A stretch of DNA of 64,000 nt from Flammula alnicola (GCA_015499995.1 JADNRV010000051.1:124001-188000), one strand, 5' to 3'. Counted from the stretch's first letter, positions 35,447 through 46,977 are shown. Translations and numbers: made by a program. Notes: generated by a model not told the origin, from the sequence alone.

Positions 35447-37084
35447 CTTCGGTTCTTCAGACGGGTATCGCTGGTGTAGAATGTGGCCGGGAACAGCTGC
35501 TCGAGGAGGGGACAACTTTCGAGTACACGGAGGTAGATCAGCTGGAGGCGGTGACGCTTTCGAGTCACCGAGCCCAGTTTATAAGAGCAAGTGCTCCGAT
35601 GTTCCCTACGTGTACGCTTTTTTGGGTTGTCCCCTTGTTCTGTGGGGCGAGCAACTTTTGCGTCTTCGAAAAGTCTTCGCCGAATATGGGTGTGACCTTG
35701 TCCTGTTCCAAAACGAGACGCATCAAATGTCCAGGAAAACGGCCTAATTTGGACGCTACCTTGTCCCAGACCTAAAATGAGGTATCACGATGTCAATGTC
35801 CCATGCCGATGTATTGCTGATATCCCCGTGGAATGGGAAAACGCATCGTGAAGGGGACCGTCCCTCCAGGAACATGGGCGGGCAAACGGGAGCTTGAGGG
35901 AAATTCAAGGAAATTTCAAACGATAATCCAAATTCGGAACTGATGTTTGGCGAGAGAATGTGGTCACGTGAATCAGACTTCTAGCCCGAACGTCGAAAAG
36001 AGAACAAGTGGAAGGCCGAAAGTGCAGCATGCAGGGAAGCAAGTGAGAACGAACGTGGGGTGAGGGAGATGGGACGCGAGGAACATGATCATCATATCCG
36101 GCCTCAATGCATTGAGCATAGCGTAAAATCGAAGGGATAATCCTCAGAGATAAGGGGAATCCGGAATTCAGCACAAATAGGATGCTTGAATAGCACGCAG
36201 ATAGGCTGAAGTTGAGAGGCCAAATGAGTGTATGACGAACGCAATTAGAAGAGATGGACGCGCCAGCTAACACCCACAGTCCGCCGTCGCCACCCCCAGC
36301 GTCACAGATATCCCTGTCACAACCATCCCTCGAGTTTCTAGAGGACTTGGAGGCGTTTGAAGTTCGTTGAGGCACTGAGCAGCAGCAATACGAGGTGACG
36401 GGAAAGAAAGAAGAGGAATGAGTCTCCAGCCTTCCAGCTATTGTCTTTATGCATGTGTTGAGGTCGTGTCTTATTGTCTTTTCACCTCCATCGACGCTTT
36501 CGGTTGGGTTACGTAATCGGAATACAATCACGCGCCCTCGTCAAGAACAATAAGATGGACGCGCCGTGTGAATTCAGCAATGGACAATGGGAAAGATAAG
36601 ATCTGAGTACATACGCGCTCGCTGTGCGTGAGCAGATAATCGCAAAATCTAGCCTATACATAACGACGCAAATAACGATATCGGCGCACCGTTGAAGCTT
36701 GAAGTTGCACACATTTTTAATGATCTGGTTCAAATCTGGTTCAAATCTGGTTGGCCATCCTTACAATCATCTAAACTCTCGGTAATCACCTTGGATATGG
36801 CTTTCATACGTTCTGGAGAGCTGTGGAATCATAAGTCAAAGACATATGCACATATATTGGCATGGTAAAGGGATAGGCTACAAGGTATATCTATGCTACA
36901 CAAAGGTCGAAATCTCGAAGAGAAGGTGGTACCGTTAGGTTATAGATACAATGGTGAAGTCAAGGGTTAAATCACAGAGCCGAAGGGTAGAAACATACTA
37001 AGAAACAAAGGTGGCCGAAGTAAACGTCGAAGAATCCACATCATGGTCATAATTCCATCATGAGTAAAAGCAAAGAAGAGTCTG
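35447..37084. other. intergenic region; possible pheromone remnant at 36254-36370
   Basis: A plus-strand 38-codon frame at 36254-36370 begins MDAPANTHSPPSPPPAS and ends LEDLEAFEVR followed by TGA. It starts 808 bp from the receptor 4 ATG, the same spacing as in modules 2 and 3, but lacks a CaaX end. A 13 bp stretch (AGATGGACGCGCC) occurs both here and about 300 bp downstream near 36552. A 208-codon antisense frame (35905-36531) looks non-coding. Confidence 0.35.
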
Positions 37085-39084
37085 TTATACCGTTTCTTGG
37101 ACCACCGTCATACGGATCACTTCATTCGCAGGGAGTCCTTGCCCGAGGCGCTCCTTGCTCCAGCTCCTGCGCAATGTCTGAATGGTAGGACGCATGGCCG
37201 AGGTCATCTTGTTGGAGGGTGCAGGAGAAGCCGGAGGCGCGTCGGGGACAACAAACGACGAGATACTAGATCCTTCAAAGGGCCGACCGGTCCTACGATG
37301 CGGCGGCGTGATAGTTGGATATAGCGGGTATCCAATAGTCTCCTCTGCAGAGGACGCAGGAGAATGTGACCGAGAGCGCGTCCCATGACGGGACGAAGGG
37401 AGACTCGGGGTAGGCGATACGGGTGGGATAGGCCAGGCTGCATGTAAGACGGAGGACAGTGTCGGCTCTACATCCTCTGGAACGAACTTAGGCGCCGGTT
37501 TCATGATCGACTTCGGCGTAGGGATGGGAGGCGGCGAGGTCGGTCTTGGGGGTATCTCAAGCGTTCTTCGGACAAGAGGAGATTGAGCTGGGAGCGGAAT
37601 CTGAATAGGCGGTGCAATTCCGAGGGTCTTCGCAGTGGGCGAGCCGAGGTAAGAGAGTGTGGACGCCATGAATGCTTGATCTTCATCTGTTATCGACTTG
37701 TTGCTCGGACTGACGGACCTGTTGCTCGGTGTTGGAGTAGAGCAGAATGTCGGCGAGGGGGATTTGGATGTCTTTCGCTTCGGTCGCTTCTCATCCAGAG
37801 CGTCATCCCATCCAGACTTGAGCTCAATGGTGAGAGGACGAGGCTGTGGCTTCGTTAGGGAAGGGGAGCGCGCCACCATCTCGGACATCGGCGACGAAGG
37901 TTGCTTGTTCGAGTTGCTGTTGGTATCAAATAATCAGGATGTCATACCGTGGATATATATGGTTTAGAACACACTAAATGGGCAACACAAGACGCCGCGG
38001 GAGGTCCCTCTTCCGGGTAACCTGCTCTCCAATCCAGCGGAACGCATCACGAGCTTCTTCGCCAATGGTAAAAGATTGGAGAATATAAACGACGGACACC
38101 ACGAAAATTCCCCACCAAGCAACTTGGATGCTTGTAAGATCGCCATGGGGTTCAGTGGGGTCGACATTCTCCTGAACTTGAACTATATTGACTTGGTTCA
38201 TCAAGGCGTGCACCGAGGCCCACGAGGTCCAAGGCTCGGATTTCGGAACGGAAAACAAAGCGGAAAAACTCAAGATACACAGCGCGCCTGTTAAGATGAC
38301 GCAGGTGGCCAAACGACGGAAGAAAAGGGATGGATCCATCGACGAGCGAGATTGAAGATGGTCTGCGAAAGAAACAGTGCGAGAGGCGTTATGGGCTGAC
38401 ACACCTAGAATCAGGAGATTATGAGAGACAATAGCATGATTTGAATACGAGATAGCGCACCAGAGAAAACGAATACTATGCTACAGGTAAGGACAGGAGG
38501 AAGCCAAGTTACTAAAAAGCCTATTGTCGAAGGATGTGTCGACGCTGAGCAGCCAAGATCTTTCACGATATCAAACCGATGATGCTGGACAATCAGATCT
38601 ATCATGCGAGAGTTCAGATAATTAAGATATAACAGAAATAGGGACGCACGCGAAGACATGTATATTAGGGGTATGATATAGCAGAGGAATAACTCTAAGA
38701 TCGTGCGGTTTCGTAGGACTGTAGGATTTGTGGAGATCTTCTTCGATGAGGAGACAAGTTGCAGTTGGATTGCAATGCATAGGAGTGCTCCAGGCAGTGC
38801 AATATTGGCGCCTAGCATGAGCTTGGTGACTAGGTAAAGTACATTCATCAGTTGGAATTCCTCTAGCGGGATCGAATAAAATTACCGATATCACACCAGA
38901 CCGGGATGTGAATGTCTAGATTTCCAGCCCACACAATTGCATTGATTCCATGAACGATATTGTAACCACCAAGCCACAGAACGATTGCTAGATGAGGAAT
39001 ACTCGTGCGTATGCGCTTTACTGGAATAAATATGGCGATGAAGAAGGCGCAGGTGAAGGACAACGCAGCCAAAGCCACAGCCAT
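37085..39084 (-). CDS. divergent STE3-like receptor 5, possibly non-mating-type
   Basis: Start ATG at 39084, stop at 37085, about 560 residues from five exons; the last junction (near 37990-37915) is the least certain. It keeps STE3 marks: YNIVHGINAIVWAGNLDIHI and VWCDI at the first intron, KLMLGANIALPGALLC, and LIVQHHRFDIVKDLGC across a spliced loop. It differs from receptors 1-4: Gly in VQGHR is replaced by His, the GCYP block reads GCSA, the segment before helix 6 is PWTSWASVHALMNQ, and the cytoplasmic tail is very long (about 270 residues), Pro/Ser-rich. No pheromone frame was found in the divergent 39.1-40 kb region. Many agaricomycetes carry STE3 genes near matB that do not set mating type; that is the likeliest reading. 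Confidence 0.88.
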
Positions 39085-39814
39085 TGTTGGTCAAATATTC
39101 CTAGCAAGGGAGCAGCCAAAGAGCACGACCGCACAGGACGAAATCGTTTAACGGCACGATAAGAGCTCAGAACGAAAAGGCGAAGAGGTAGACATTTCGG
39201 GCCTTGACTTCTGGCATATTAAGGACTCGAAGAACAAGGAACTCATTTTGTCACCTGCGTAATGAAAAAAAAGAAGGGAAAAAACAAATCTGGCATCGAC
39301 AGCCGCCGGTGCGTACTCCGGTGACTTTGTCAGTTTTGCGATAAATAGTGTTCCTCTTTAGAAACAAGGTCAATGGCCGGTAAAAAGGGACCAATGGCTG
39401 GCAATCTGATGTTTCTGCGATAAGAGCAGCTATTTCACCCGACCTGCACATCCCAGCACAAGGGGAAGTGCAAATGTGGAAGCGACAATAGTGAGAAAGG
39501 GTGAAAAGTGCGGACGACCCAAAACGGACAGGCGTATGTCCCTTCCCATTTCGGCAAGCACGTGGCCGGTGGCTGTGTAACAATTTTGCGCTATCCTGAC
39601 CCTCTTGAACTTTTAAGCTTGAAGAGGCTTGAAGTTTGATTCTGAAGCGTTCGGCAATATTAGAAGGATTCGATGCAGCGCAGAGCAAAGTCTGTTAAAA
39701 CGTTTTTCAATTCTAGTTGAACTTTGGAGTGTTCTCATTGCTATACTCACGCCGTGTTGGGGACACATTTGTTGCATATTGAACTTCGATGATTAGATCC
39801 TTGATAAGGCCGGA
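39085..39814. other. upstream region of receptor 5, no gene seen
   Basis: No MD-starting CaaX frame was found on the plus strand. GACAATAG and CCAATGG variants occur near 39390-39490, but not ACAATGG itself. Nothing else recognised. Confidence 0.5.
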
Positions 39815-40556
39815 TTAACGTATTGCATCAGGCAGGCCCTGAAGCTTGTGAACAAGAGCGTGGAGCATAAAATGGGTTTCGACGAAGGCGCTTTCGTACT
39901 CCAGGGACTCATTGACCAGCATTGAAGCATGCCATCAATACGGATAGTAGTCGTGACACTTCTGAATGTGCCAAGGTGCCAAAATGATGTCCCCATCAAC
40001 ATCAAAGGTCAAGTGGAGAACAATGGAGGCTAGGCAGAGTTAGAGTGAGGCTCACTCTAAGGGGGGGAGATGCCAGACGTTTCTATAACGGGATATGGTG
40101 ACAACGAGCTCCGGTCAATAAATGCAGAGGACGTACATACTGAGCTTCAGGGCAGCACGTCTGGGCTATGAACCTATCAACCTGGTTTGGGTCTTAGATT
40201 GAACGCGGATACCTGAACAAGAGCAGAGAGGGTGATAGGGGCATAAGGAGCAGCAATATAACAAAGTGATGCAGAGCGGCCGTGTGACGAAAGACAGCGA
40301 AAGCGTTCGGGCTTTTCAGTATCACTGAAGAGCTCAGACCGGTGGATTTCAAACTTGGACGAAGTGCGCATCCGAAGTGTATGACAAGCGACCTCCAAGG
40401 ACGCGTCGCAGCTCCCGTTTAACAAGGCCTTCACCTGTGAAAAAGACTGTGAGGTTCAAAAGACGACGTGTAGTATTGTTACAAACCACTTACTACATGC
40501 TCCAAGAGCCGAAAGGAATCAGGAACGGTTGAGCACTGGGGTGCTCATGCGCTCAT
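39815..40556 (-). pseudogene. unrecognised gene remnant with in-frame TGA codons
   Basis: A minus-strand exon at about 40213-40434 is bounded by a good acceptor and donor (CACAG before it, GTATCC after it). It encodes VKALLNGSCDASLEVACHTL and, further on, ERFRCLSSHGRSASLCYIAA. A later exon ending at 39815 encodes DVDGDIILAPWHIQKCHDYY, then TGA at 39935-39937, then WHASMLVNESLEYESAFVET and HALVHKLQGLPDAIR before TAA. The composition and splice sites look like a real protein gene, but the internal TGA, and another TGA four codons into the most likely first exon (40545-40547), argue for decay. The family was not recognised, so no function is proposed. It lies just downstream of the FAD oxidoreductase on the same strand. 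Confidence 0.45.
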
Positions 40557-40774
40557 GAACGAACAGGTTACCGTTAAAAAATCGCTTGAACGATCCGGAT
40601 CAAGAATTCAACCTCACGTGATCTTCAGTTTTCGCGCGCGCTCTGTACTGCTCTCTAATTCGACCGCGATGATCAAAGAATAATAGTCATTCAATGTTCA
40701 CATTTATGTAAATAGTGGGCTATAATGTTACACGATCGGTGGGTTTAGAATTGGATTTGTGTTTCTCATTGTGC

Positions 40775-42747
40775 TCATCCAACACGGCATCGCAAATCTT
40801 TATCCCAATCGTCCGATCCAACTCCGGAAACCACGACGAACAGCGACGTAGGATCATATTTTGTTTTGATGTCTTTCAGCTTCGAGTAGTGCGAGCCGAA
40901 GAAAGATTTCTTGAAATCGCGCTCATGTAATGAACCCTGAAAAAGAAATAAGTAGACTAACTATGATAGAACGAATCATACAGACCTCGTTGAGAAATGA
41001 ACCAGAGTCTTCTGTTAACTGGTCAAGGACGTCTGTGTTCTTCTTCAACCTGTCTATCGCTTGAAGGATCGTGGTTGCCGAGGCACCATCAGGCCAGGAT
41101 TCCGTAACGTATACTTCGGCGAGAGCACCGCGCCACGAAGGGTTCAGGCCCGTTGACGAAGGATCGACAGATGAAACTGCTCCTCCAGCAACAGAACTAC
41201 AGGTTTACTTGGTAAGAAATCCTTTCCAAAAATTGGTATGGGAATAAACTTACTTAAAAACGACACCGCCCTCGATAGACAACATGATCTTCGCCGCTTT
41301 CGCAGGGTCATTCAGCGCAATCGTACGCGGAAGCAGCCTGGACGCAATTTCTACTCGATTTCCAACTTGGCTGGTAGTCGAAGGCGAAATGAATGCCGCG
41401 TACCAATCCGCGAAAGAGGGAATCTCGAGTGCCAAAGTCTGCACTGCACCGCCAGTCGCATTATTCACAAAGTCGACAAAAGGGACGAAGATCTCATTGG
41501 CGTCGGAAAGCGACACGTTCGGCGCAACGAGCAAGACCTGTATGGACGAAGAGATAGCGCCGTAGCCACCCCAGCCGGCGGAAGAGAAGTTTGGATGAAA
41601 TTTGACGAACTCAGTGACGACATTCTGAGCGATCTCTGGCGAAGTCAGGTTGGCAACTAAACCCAAGGTGGTGAGAGGGAATATGGGGTGGGTTTGATAG
41701 GTGACAGATATGACGACCCCGTAGGTGCCTCCGCCTCCGCCTCGTAATGCCCAAAATAGATCCGGGTGTTGGTACGCGTTCGTCGTCAGGAACGTTCCAT
41801 CAGCCAGAACAATAGTGAACTGAAGGACGTTATCGACACCTAAAGGCGAGACAACAAATTAATACGGTACACATTCAGTTGATGACGGGTTCCTTACCTA
41901 GCCCGAACAGAGGTGAGAAGGCGCTGTGTCCAGCTCCCATTACCCAGCCGCCTGCGGCACCAACGGAGCCTCCCACAGAAATTCCACCAACCACAAATCG
42001 GCCCTGTTGTTGAACGAAGTCATAAGCCTCATTCCACTGAACCCCAGCACCAAGCGTGACCGCTAGAGATGTCAGTCAGAGAAATTTCACGATATTTTTT
42101 ATACGTAACTCACCGTTGTATGTCCTTTTCGCACCTGAAGGAGCACCTTGGGGAATAAATGACGCATCGTAGGATTTATCTTTGAGATGATGCATCCATA
42201 ACATGAGCCCCCCTCGCCCCGCACTTCGACCGAGGTAGTCGTGTCCCGTGTTCTTGATCACCAGGCGCAGATTGTGGCGTTTCGCAAATGTAACGGCAGC
42301 TTGAACATCTGCTACTGATCGGGCATCGACACCAATAGACGGGACGCTGCCCTGCTTGCACGTAAAGCCAAGGCTGACATTGAGGTAGCAGGCGTCGATA
42401 GTTCCGTTCGGAAACATGAAGGTCTCGAAATTGATGTTCTCCAGTGCACCTGGTTGATCTGCGCGCCAAGTTGCATTTCTGAAATTAGCTGTAACGTCGG
42501 AGCAGCTTCCCGCAGTTGTTGATGAATAACATGCAGACGCTGGAGGCACTGGATAGACAAGAGGCTGAGATAGTTGGCTTGCTAAGGTAGAGAACGCGGT
42601 TTCGTTGGGCCAGCAAGAGTCACCGTAGAGACAGCGACATGATTCGGCCCCAGGAAAAAGGAAAGTTTTGGATAGGGAAAGGAGGATTGGGACATAACGC
42701 GCCAATGCCATGGGGTCTGAAAGCAGATGCACCATACTAGGAAACAT
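40775..42747 (-). CDS. secreted FAD-linked oxidoreductase (BBE-like, FAD_binding_4)
   Basis: About 590 residues in five or six exons; stop at 40775. The start is 42747 or the internal Met at 42711, which would give a cleaner hydrophobic leader (ALARYVPILLSLSKTFLFPG). Landmarks: CRCLYGDSCWPNE after the leader; VADVQAAVTFAKRHNLRLVI and KNTGHDYLGRSAGRGGL (FAD-binding, with the His that usually carries FAD); GGSVGAAGGWVMGAGHSAFS; WALRGGGGGTYGVVISVTYQ; and a C-terminal BBE domain with FFGSHYSKLKDIKTKYDPTS. Several N-x-S/T sites fit secretion. Fungal relatives oxidise carbohydrates or secondary metabolites, making H2O2; the substrate is not predictable. Confidence 0.92.
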
Positions 42748-43311
42748 GCGAGGAAAGCGAACCTCAATTTATACGCAGACCCTTACGAATCACGGGCGGA
42801 CTTGATAGCGCTGGAAAGGAATATGACCTAGTGGGCAGCGGACTGCGCTCCAATATATGCGGCTGAGATAGTGACATTTATGGGAAAGAAAAGTGATAGT
42901 CATCGCAAGCGGTGAGCTCGAGCCTCAGCCTCGAAAGGCCCTGTGTTGAGAATAAGGTCGTCGCTGGAAAGTTGGGGAGAATTTCAGTTCGTTGGAATTG
43001 GGAATTCGTAATCGTAGATCAGATCTCAGAGGCCACAAAATCATAGGATGGGCGCGGGATACAGCCTCAGGAGGAAACACAAACCACATTCAAAATTTCA
43101 ATCATTGTTGAATCATTGATCAATGATCATCAGATCAATGGAAAACGAATTTTTCACGTCATGTGCCTCTGTCACGTGCAAGCTTCAATCTCGATGCCGT
43201 CATCGCTTCCATGATTGACTAAAAATAGGTCAAGAACTTTTGAATGGTCTCTCTAAGTCGTTTTCCCTCTTCTACAAATAAAAGCCTAGATAATTCACTC
43301 TCAACCCCACC
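42748..43311. other. divergent intergenic promoter region
   Basis: Between the FAD oxidoreductase (minus) and the alcohol dehydrogenase (plus). It contains a short ATTGTTGAATCATTGATCAATGATC inverted stretch near 43104-43136, split here by description as repeated TTGATCA-type half sites. A TATA-like AAATAAAA lies near 43276. No gene. Confidence 0.4.
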
Positions 43312-45133
43312 ATGTCGTCGTCCAAAACTTCAGATTTGCAATGGAAAGGATACGCGTAAGTAATTCCATTGGAATCTTCGATTGCGTTGCGTTGAACTTC
43401 GCGCTTGGAACGCGCATATATTTACACAGAATCCATGACACCAAGTACTGGGATCAGTTAAAGCTTATAGACTTTGAACCAAAGAGGTTCGAGGACTATG
43501 ATATAGATGTGAAGATCGAATTCTGTGGCGTCTGCGGCTCTGATCTTCACACCGTAACGGGTGGTTGGGGTCAACCTTTACTGGTATTGTTGTGTCAAAT
43601 GTTATTCAATACTCTTGTCTAACTCTTGTGGAAGCCTCTCATCCCTGGACACGAGATTACAGGCCGCGTTGTGAGAGTCGGACCTAAAGTCACGGAATTC
43701 AAAGTCGGAGATCGTGTTGGAGTCGGGTGCGCATTTTATATCTCACCTTCGGCTTGTCTTCTCTAATTGGCCATGAAACTTTGTCAGTGCCCAAGTTTGC
43801 TCGTGTTTCGAATGTAATCCCTGCAAAACGGATAATGAGAACTAGTACGCCTCGTTTATTTCATCATTCATGAGCTTCCTTGGTTGACAAAGCGTGTCTA
43901 GCTGTCCGAAAAAGGTGTCCACCTATAATTCCAAATATCCTAATGTACGTTGTGCTCCTTATATGCGTCATATTCCGGAGCTTAACGAAAGAACAGGGAG
44001 ACATCGCTTATGGCGGATATTCCACCGCCATACGCGCGCACGAGCGCTTCGTCTTTCCGATCCCGAAGGATTTGCCCCTGGAGCAAGCTTCGCCCATGCT
44101 TTGTGCCGGATTAACCGTGTACTCTCCTTTAGTACGAAACGGAGCAGGGTGAGTATCCTTTTTAAAGAAGGCCAGAACGAAACCTGAATTTTATCTAGTC
44201 CCGGAAAGCGTGTTGGTGTTGTCGGAATTGGTGGATTGGGGTAAGCCGTTATCGTGCAATTATTATAAAAAATTGGCGATAATCATGGCGCATATAGCCA
44301 CTTTGCCATTCAGTTCGCGAGAGCTCTCGGTGCAGAGGTGGTAGTTTTCTCTCATTCACCGAACAAAAAGGCATGTAACGGATCGCCTCTCCCTAATGCG
44401 GTAATCATTAACATATAGCCATGTAGAACGACGCATTCGAACTTGGCGCGAACGATTTCATCGTAACCAATGAGGGCTTTGCTAACGATTGGCTTGGAAA
44501 GGTCGATCTGATCATCGTACGCATATCTTCTTTCCCTTTCTATAAGCGATATCTATGAAATATTTTCATGCTTCAGTGCACCGCAGACGTATCGAAGGGT
44601 ATCCCCTTAGCAGACATCATGACAACCCTCAGCGTCGGTGGTCGTTGCATCGTGGTTGCTCTTCCCGACGAAAATTTGCCCTCCATAAATTCTTCCCGTA
44701 AGTACACTCAGCCTGAGCATGACTTCAAAGTGGCTCTGTGTTCATTAGTATTCATACTGCAGAATTGTCGAAGAACGCAGCTCTCCTGGGAGGAAGCCAT
44801 ATGTTAGTACCCCTCGATATGTACCGTTCTGCCAGTGACATAGCGACTAACGTGTATCGCTATTAGCGGAAGCAAGAAAGAAGCGATAGACATGCTCAAT
44901 CTCGCCGTGGAGAAGGGAGTGAAGGCTCATATTGAGATGCTACCCAGTACGCATTTCACAGATTTAATTAATCGAACTCGACTAATGCCAGCTGTGCAGT
45001 GAAAGAAGCCGGGAAAGCCCTTCACGATGTAAAGGACAACAACGTGCGGTACAGACATGTCCTCAAGTACGCTTTGATTTTGTCTTGTATCATCGGACAT
45101 TATGACCGACTTACTTTTAGGATGGACATCTGA
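43312..45133 (+). CDS. zinc-dependent alcohol dehydrogenase (cinnamyl alcohol dehydrogenase/ADH6 type)
   Basis: NAD(P)H-dependent reduction of aldehydes to alcohols, probably cytosolic. Starts at ATG 43312 ([15 protein letters not shown]); many small exons; ends at TGA 45133; about 350 residues. Catalytic zinc: [16 protein letters not shown] (Cys and His) and [16 protein letters not shown]. Structural zinc: [15 protein letters not shown] followed over an intron by YCPKK, giving the spaced cysteines. Nucleotide fold: [20 protein letters not shown]. The final codons KMDI come from a split codon across the last intron. No lesion seen. In wood and litter fungi this family reduces aryl aldehydes and fusel aldehydes; which one applies here is inference. 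Confidence 0.93.
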
Positions 45134-45464
45134 ATCCTGATCTCCATTGCCGTAGGAAGAAAAGAGAACACTTGCCGCTAGAACATAAAGTCGTAGAAAA
45201 TACCCTAAATTTGAACAGGACCTTATAGCATGAAACCTTCTCTGAATTACAACCGAATTGCACACAAAGTTATGTACCGTCGGCGTACTCTTTCTATTCA
45301 ATTGAAACGACCGCTAAAATCATAGATCTATCTGTTTTCGAAAGCATATCTCTAATGTACAACGTCCAGGGATACGATATTAAGCAATTTGGCTACAAAA
45401 CAACTTTGATTCAGATGCATCATGTTTCTGCGACTTCGTCGTAGATCTCTTCAGCGTAACACTT
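45134..45464. other. convergent intergenic region
   Basis: 331 bp between the 3' ends of the alcohol dehydrogenase and PEBP genes. It probably holds both 3' UTRs; nothing else seen. Confidence 0.6.
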
Positions 45465-46201
45465 TCACTCTTTGGCCTTGGTCAAGAAGAAATTCGCACC
45501 GACGAGCTTCAAATTGTATTTCTCTGCGAAGGCGATGGCGTTCCAGGACCTTCGACTGGCCGGTTCTGGGTTGTGCTCCACTGCATTGTTAGGAATGGTA
45601 ATCCCCCCAGCAGGCTCTTGGAATAACAGGAAGACTGCAGAAGTCATCAATGATATCACTCTAATCTACAATTTATTCATAGCATACTCACTATATCGGT
45701 GGAAGCCTGTACCTGCAGGAGGACCAGGAGGGAAATAGGGCGTCGCAGCGGCTTTTACTTTCAGCGCATATACTCCTTCTGTTTCAGTCGCGTTCGCTGC
45801 CGGCAACTTGACTCCGGGAAGCTATGAAGCGTTCATTGGCCACCGAAGCGAAAAGAGGAGATTGGAAAACCTACAACCCAGTGTCTCCACTGACCGAATT
45901 TTGGATCAGTACGAGAAGGTGCATCAGGGTCGGTCATGACGAGCGTGTATGAAAGTTCGCCCTCCTGAGAGGTACCAGCGACCTCGCTTTTTGGTGCGAC
46001 CATCGGAAGTATTTTGATCTCTGGTTCCTCGATGGTCAAGTCTCGCGCGATCTTGCTGCCCAGCATGACTTCCGTTCCGGTGGATGGCCAGACGACAGTG
46101 AACAGCACCGAGGGCGAGAAGTCCACGGAAGCCGGGATTACATCGGGAATGACTTGCTCAGACTTGAGCGCGGTGGTAACTTTAGTGAGAGGGTCTGACA
46201 T
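45465..46201 (-). CDS. PEBP family protein (phosphatidylethanolamine-binding, Tfs1-like)
   Basis: Three exons, about 212 residues, ATG at 46201 ([20 protein letters not shown]), stop at 45465. Ligand-pocket motifs are intact: [17 protein letters not shown] (DPDxP) and FGQWRHWV, and over the next exon [10 protein letters not shown] (GxHR). The C-terminal exon has FLLFQEP and ends FFLTKAKE. Yeast Tfs1 of this family inhibits carboxypeptidase Y and modulates Ras signalling; other members bind anionic ligands. Which role applies here is not visible. The frame stays open upstream to an ATG at 46393, which would add a 64-residue Arg-rich extension; the 46201 start is preferred because it matches the family's usual N-terminus. 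A foldback element begins 333 bp upstream. Confidence 0.92.
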
Positions 46202-46533
46202 GGCTTCGACGGTGTGGTTGGAGTGATAGTAACGAGTTAAATCAGGTCTCGGTTGGTTTCGGTCGAGGTGACAATGATATAATGTCCGGCCCGTGTCGGC
46301 CGCAGGCCGCGTCCAGGCAGTGACAGGCACCGTTCGCCACACCCGACTTGCCCCAGCGAGCGCTCCAGTCACTGTTGTGCCAATCCTGGGCATTGTGATC
46401 TTGGAATTTGTAGAACGCTACGCTTGTCTGCGTGATGCGGGCTGGCCGCCATCCCACTACAAAGTAATTCCCGGGGAAGAAAGTAAACACGACGATACAT
46501 TACAATCACGTGCCATTAGTACTAAGTACTATT

Positions 46534-46977
46534 ACACGGCGGACATTCAACTGTCAAGTCGGCCGACCGGTTGTCCTGTTAAGTCATACAGAGGTTACCG
46601 GCAAGTCATAACCTGTCATGACACAGGTTGACTTGCCGGTCACAGTGGCCGATGTCACGCTCTTTCTTTTTTTTAATGTTCTCGCCTCATATTCTGCGTA
46701 TTTAATAGTACTCATGTGTCGTGTTTATTCGAATTCATTCCCTCACTATCAATCTACGTATTGTCTTCGCCACTATTTGAATTCGCTTTAATCTAACGTT
46801 AGCAACTAACAAACATAAGTATGAGGCGAGAAATTTAAAAAAAAGAAAGAGCGTGACATCGGCCACTGTGACCGGCAAGTCAACCTGTGTCATGACAGGT
46901 TATGACTTGCCGGTAACCTCTGTATGACTTAACAGGACAACCGGTCGGCCGACTTGACAGTTGAATGTCCGCCGTGT
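46534..46977. mobile_element. foldback/MITE-like non-autonomous element with 141 bp terminal inverted repeats
   Basis: Left arm 46534-46674 and right arm 46837-46977 are perfect reverse complements over 141 bp, starting ACACGGCGGACATTCAACTG. Similarity continues imperfectly for about 20 bp inward. The 162 bp centre is AT-rich and codes for nothing. Each arm also holds a nested palindrome (ACCGGCAAGTCA ... TGACTTGCCGGT). Flanks are TACTATT on the left and TAGTATT on the right (6 of 7 equal); alternatively TTA abuts CACGGCGG on both sides, so the target-site duplication and superfamily cannot be fixed. The identical arms imply recent insertion or gene conversion. Confidence 0.9.

Noticed and set aside
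35905..36531. 208-codon minus-strand frame upstream of receptor 4
   Set aside because: No motif, no splice partners, composition unlike neighbouring proteins; it also overlaps the possible pheromone remnant on the other strand.
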